From NCBI GenBank assembly GCA_020637235.1, contig JACJWG010000012.1, forward strand, positions 62,001 through 126,000: a DNA stretch of 64,000 bases. The letters are read 5' to 3'. The translations under genes and the position numbers were made by a program. This DNA is from Acidimicrobiaceae bacterium (lineage in GTDB: Bacteria > Actinomycetota > Acidimicrobiia > Acidimicrobiales > Ilumatobacteraceae). The notes beneath the pieces were generated by a model. That model saw only the letters and a list, made by a program, of their open reading frames with translations, was not told the origin of the DNA and did no database searches. Positions 63,253 through 64,000 of this stretch are shown here, one piece after another. How positions within the stretch are numbered: position 1 is the first letter of the stretch; the number at the start of each line of letters is the position of its first letter.

Positions 63253-64000
63253 TCAGGGCAGCCGGTAGGCGTCGGCCTCGACGACCAGCAGGCCTTCGGC
63301 GACGAGGGCATCGGCCAGCAGCCGCGCCCGTTCGGCGTCGCGGTCCATCGCCACGGCCAACGACGCTCGTGGCACGGGTGCGGAGCCGGCAGCTCGCAAC
63401 AACGCCCCTCGGGCCTGGCGGTCGCTGCCGTCGAAGCGCGCCTGCCGCACACTCACCCCGGCCGATCCGACGGCGGGGTCGGGATCGGCGCCGCCGCGCC
63501 ACGCGCACCTCGCTGCGACCGGGCACGCATCGCAGCCCGGACGCGACGGCCGGCACACCACGGCCCCGAGCTCCATGATCGTCTGGTTCCACGCCCACCA
63601 CTCGCCCACCGGCGCGGCCGCATCGGCGATGGCCTGCACCTCGCGCCGACCCAACGTGCGACCCACCACTCGTGCATACACACGAGCGACGTTGGTGTCG
63701 ACCACCGCGGCCTCCAGCTCGAAGGCGAACGCTCGCAGGGCCCGCGCCGTGTAGGGCCCCACGCCCGGCAGTGCCAGCAACTCGTCGAGCTCGGTCGGGA
63801 ACCCGCCACGCGCCACCACGGCAACTGCCGCCGCCTGCAGGTTCCGGGCACGGCGCGGGTAGCCGAGTCCCTGCCAGCGACGGAGCACCTCGCCGAGCGG
63901 TGATGCGGCACACGCCGCCGCCGTGGGGAACGCGTCGAGGAACTCGAGGTACTTCGGCAGCACCCTCGGCACCTGGGTCTGCTGCAGCATCACCTCGCTG
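63253..64000 (-). CDS. mutY: A/G-specific adenine glycosylase MutY, 5' end cut off
   Basis: 249 C-terminal residues of MutY; the gene continues past the right edge. SEVMLQQTQVPRVLPKYLEF is the adenine-binding start of the catalytic domain. LPGVGPYTARALRAFAF is the helix-hairpin-helix and VVDTNVARV holds the catalytic Asp. CRPSRPGCDACPVAARC is the C-x6-C-x2-C-x5-C 4Fe-4S loop. MutY removes A opposite 8-oxoguanine. The C-terminal 8-oxoG-recognition domain is short here. Convergent with the selenoprotein gene, 7 bp apart. Confidence 0.93.
   Translation of the reverse strand, partial: SEVMLQQTQVPRVLPKYLEFLDAFPTAAACAASPLGEVLRRWQGLGYPRRARNLQAAAVAVVARGGFPTELDELLALPGVGPYTARALRAFAFELEAAVVDTNVARVYARVVGRTLGRREVQAIADAAAPVGEWWAWNQTIMELGAVVCRPSRPGCDACPVAARCAWRGGADPDPAVGSAGVSVRQARFDGSDRQARGALLRAAGSAPVPRASLAVAMDRDAERARLLADALVAEGLLVVEADAYRLP

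Overview
The window is a chromosome segment of a clearly high-GC actinobacterium. Frequent GTG starts, many apparently leaderless genes, SufU-type Fe-S assembly, large sets of acyl-CoA and short-chain dehydrogenases and deazaflavin-type enzymes fit the class Acidimicrobiia (Ilumatobacter-like). That placement is an inference from gene content only. I see no rRNA, tRNA, CRISPR array, insertion sequence or prophage.

Left part (1-13.4 kb): a truncated alpha/beta hydrolase, a small hypothetical gene, a 27-codon Trp-rich micro-ORF behind a 16S-tail-complementary ribosome binding site, an acyl-CoA dehydrogenase, a Phd/VapC-type toxin-antitoxin pair, and a minus-strand operon with a universal stress protein, two lactate-permease-family transporters and a gamma-glutamyltransferase-family enzyme. 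Then come a plus-strand operon (radical SAM/SPASM protein, metallo-beta-lactamase-fold hydrolase, acyltransferase, small protein) and a lone prepilin-like gene whose start is problematic.

Middle (13.5-38 kb): GMC oxidoreductase with thiolase; two SnoaL-like proteins, an SDR and an amidohydrolase; a PLP decarboxylase; the sufC-sufS-sufU operon followed by a DUF2889 protein, nucleoside hydrolase and haloalkane-dehalogenase-like hydrolase. From 27.7 to 30.6 kb three genes (DUF6204-like, TetR, YbaK-like) carry frameshifts between intact neighbours. A P-type ATPase / zinc-ribbon / HtpX cluster follows, then a second SUF locus (sufD, Rieske ferredoxin, second sufC). A third SUF gene, sufB, stands alone at 51.5-52.9 kb. 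All three SUF loci carry a related CTA-N6-TAG palindrome upstream.

Catabolic block (38.9-51.4 kb): a divergent acyl-CoA dehydrogenase / aminoglycoside-phosphotransferase-like kinase pair, a complete peptide/nickel-type ABC transporter, a CoA ligase, two crotonase-fold enzymes and a TetR repressor. Four copies of a TGACGT-N4-GTCA palindrome occur at three promoter regions of this block and suggest one regulon, possibly for 4-hydroxy-acid catabolism.

Right part (53-64 kb): a molybdopterin oxidoreductase, HxlR regulator, ferredoxin, prolyl oligopeptidase, MauE-like protein, MBL-fold protein, and an operon of an alpha/beta hydrolase, a thioredoxin-like/UGSC-partner protein and a UGSC-family selenoprotein. 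In the last gene an in-frame TGA (62997-62999) is read as selenocysteine and is followed by a plausible bacterial SECIS hairpin. The window ends inside mutY.
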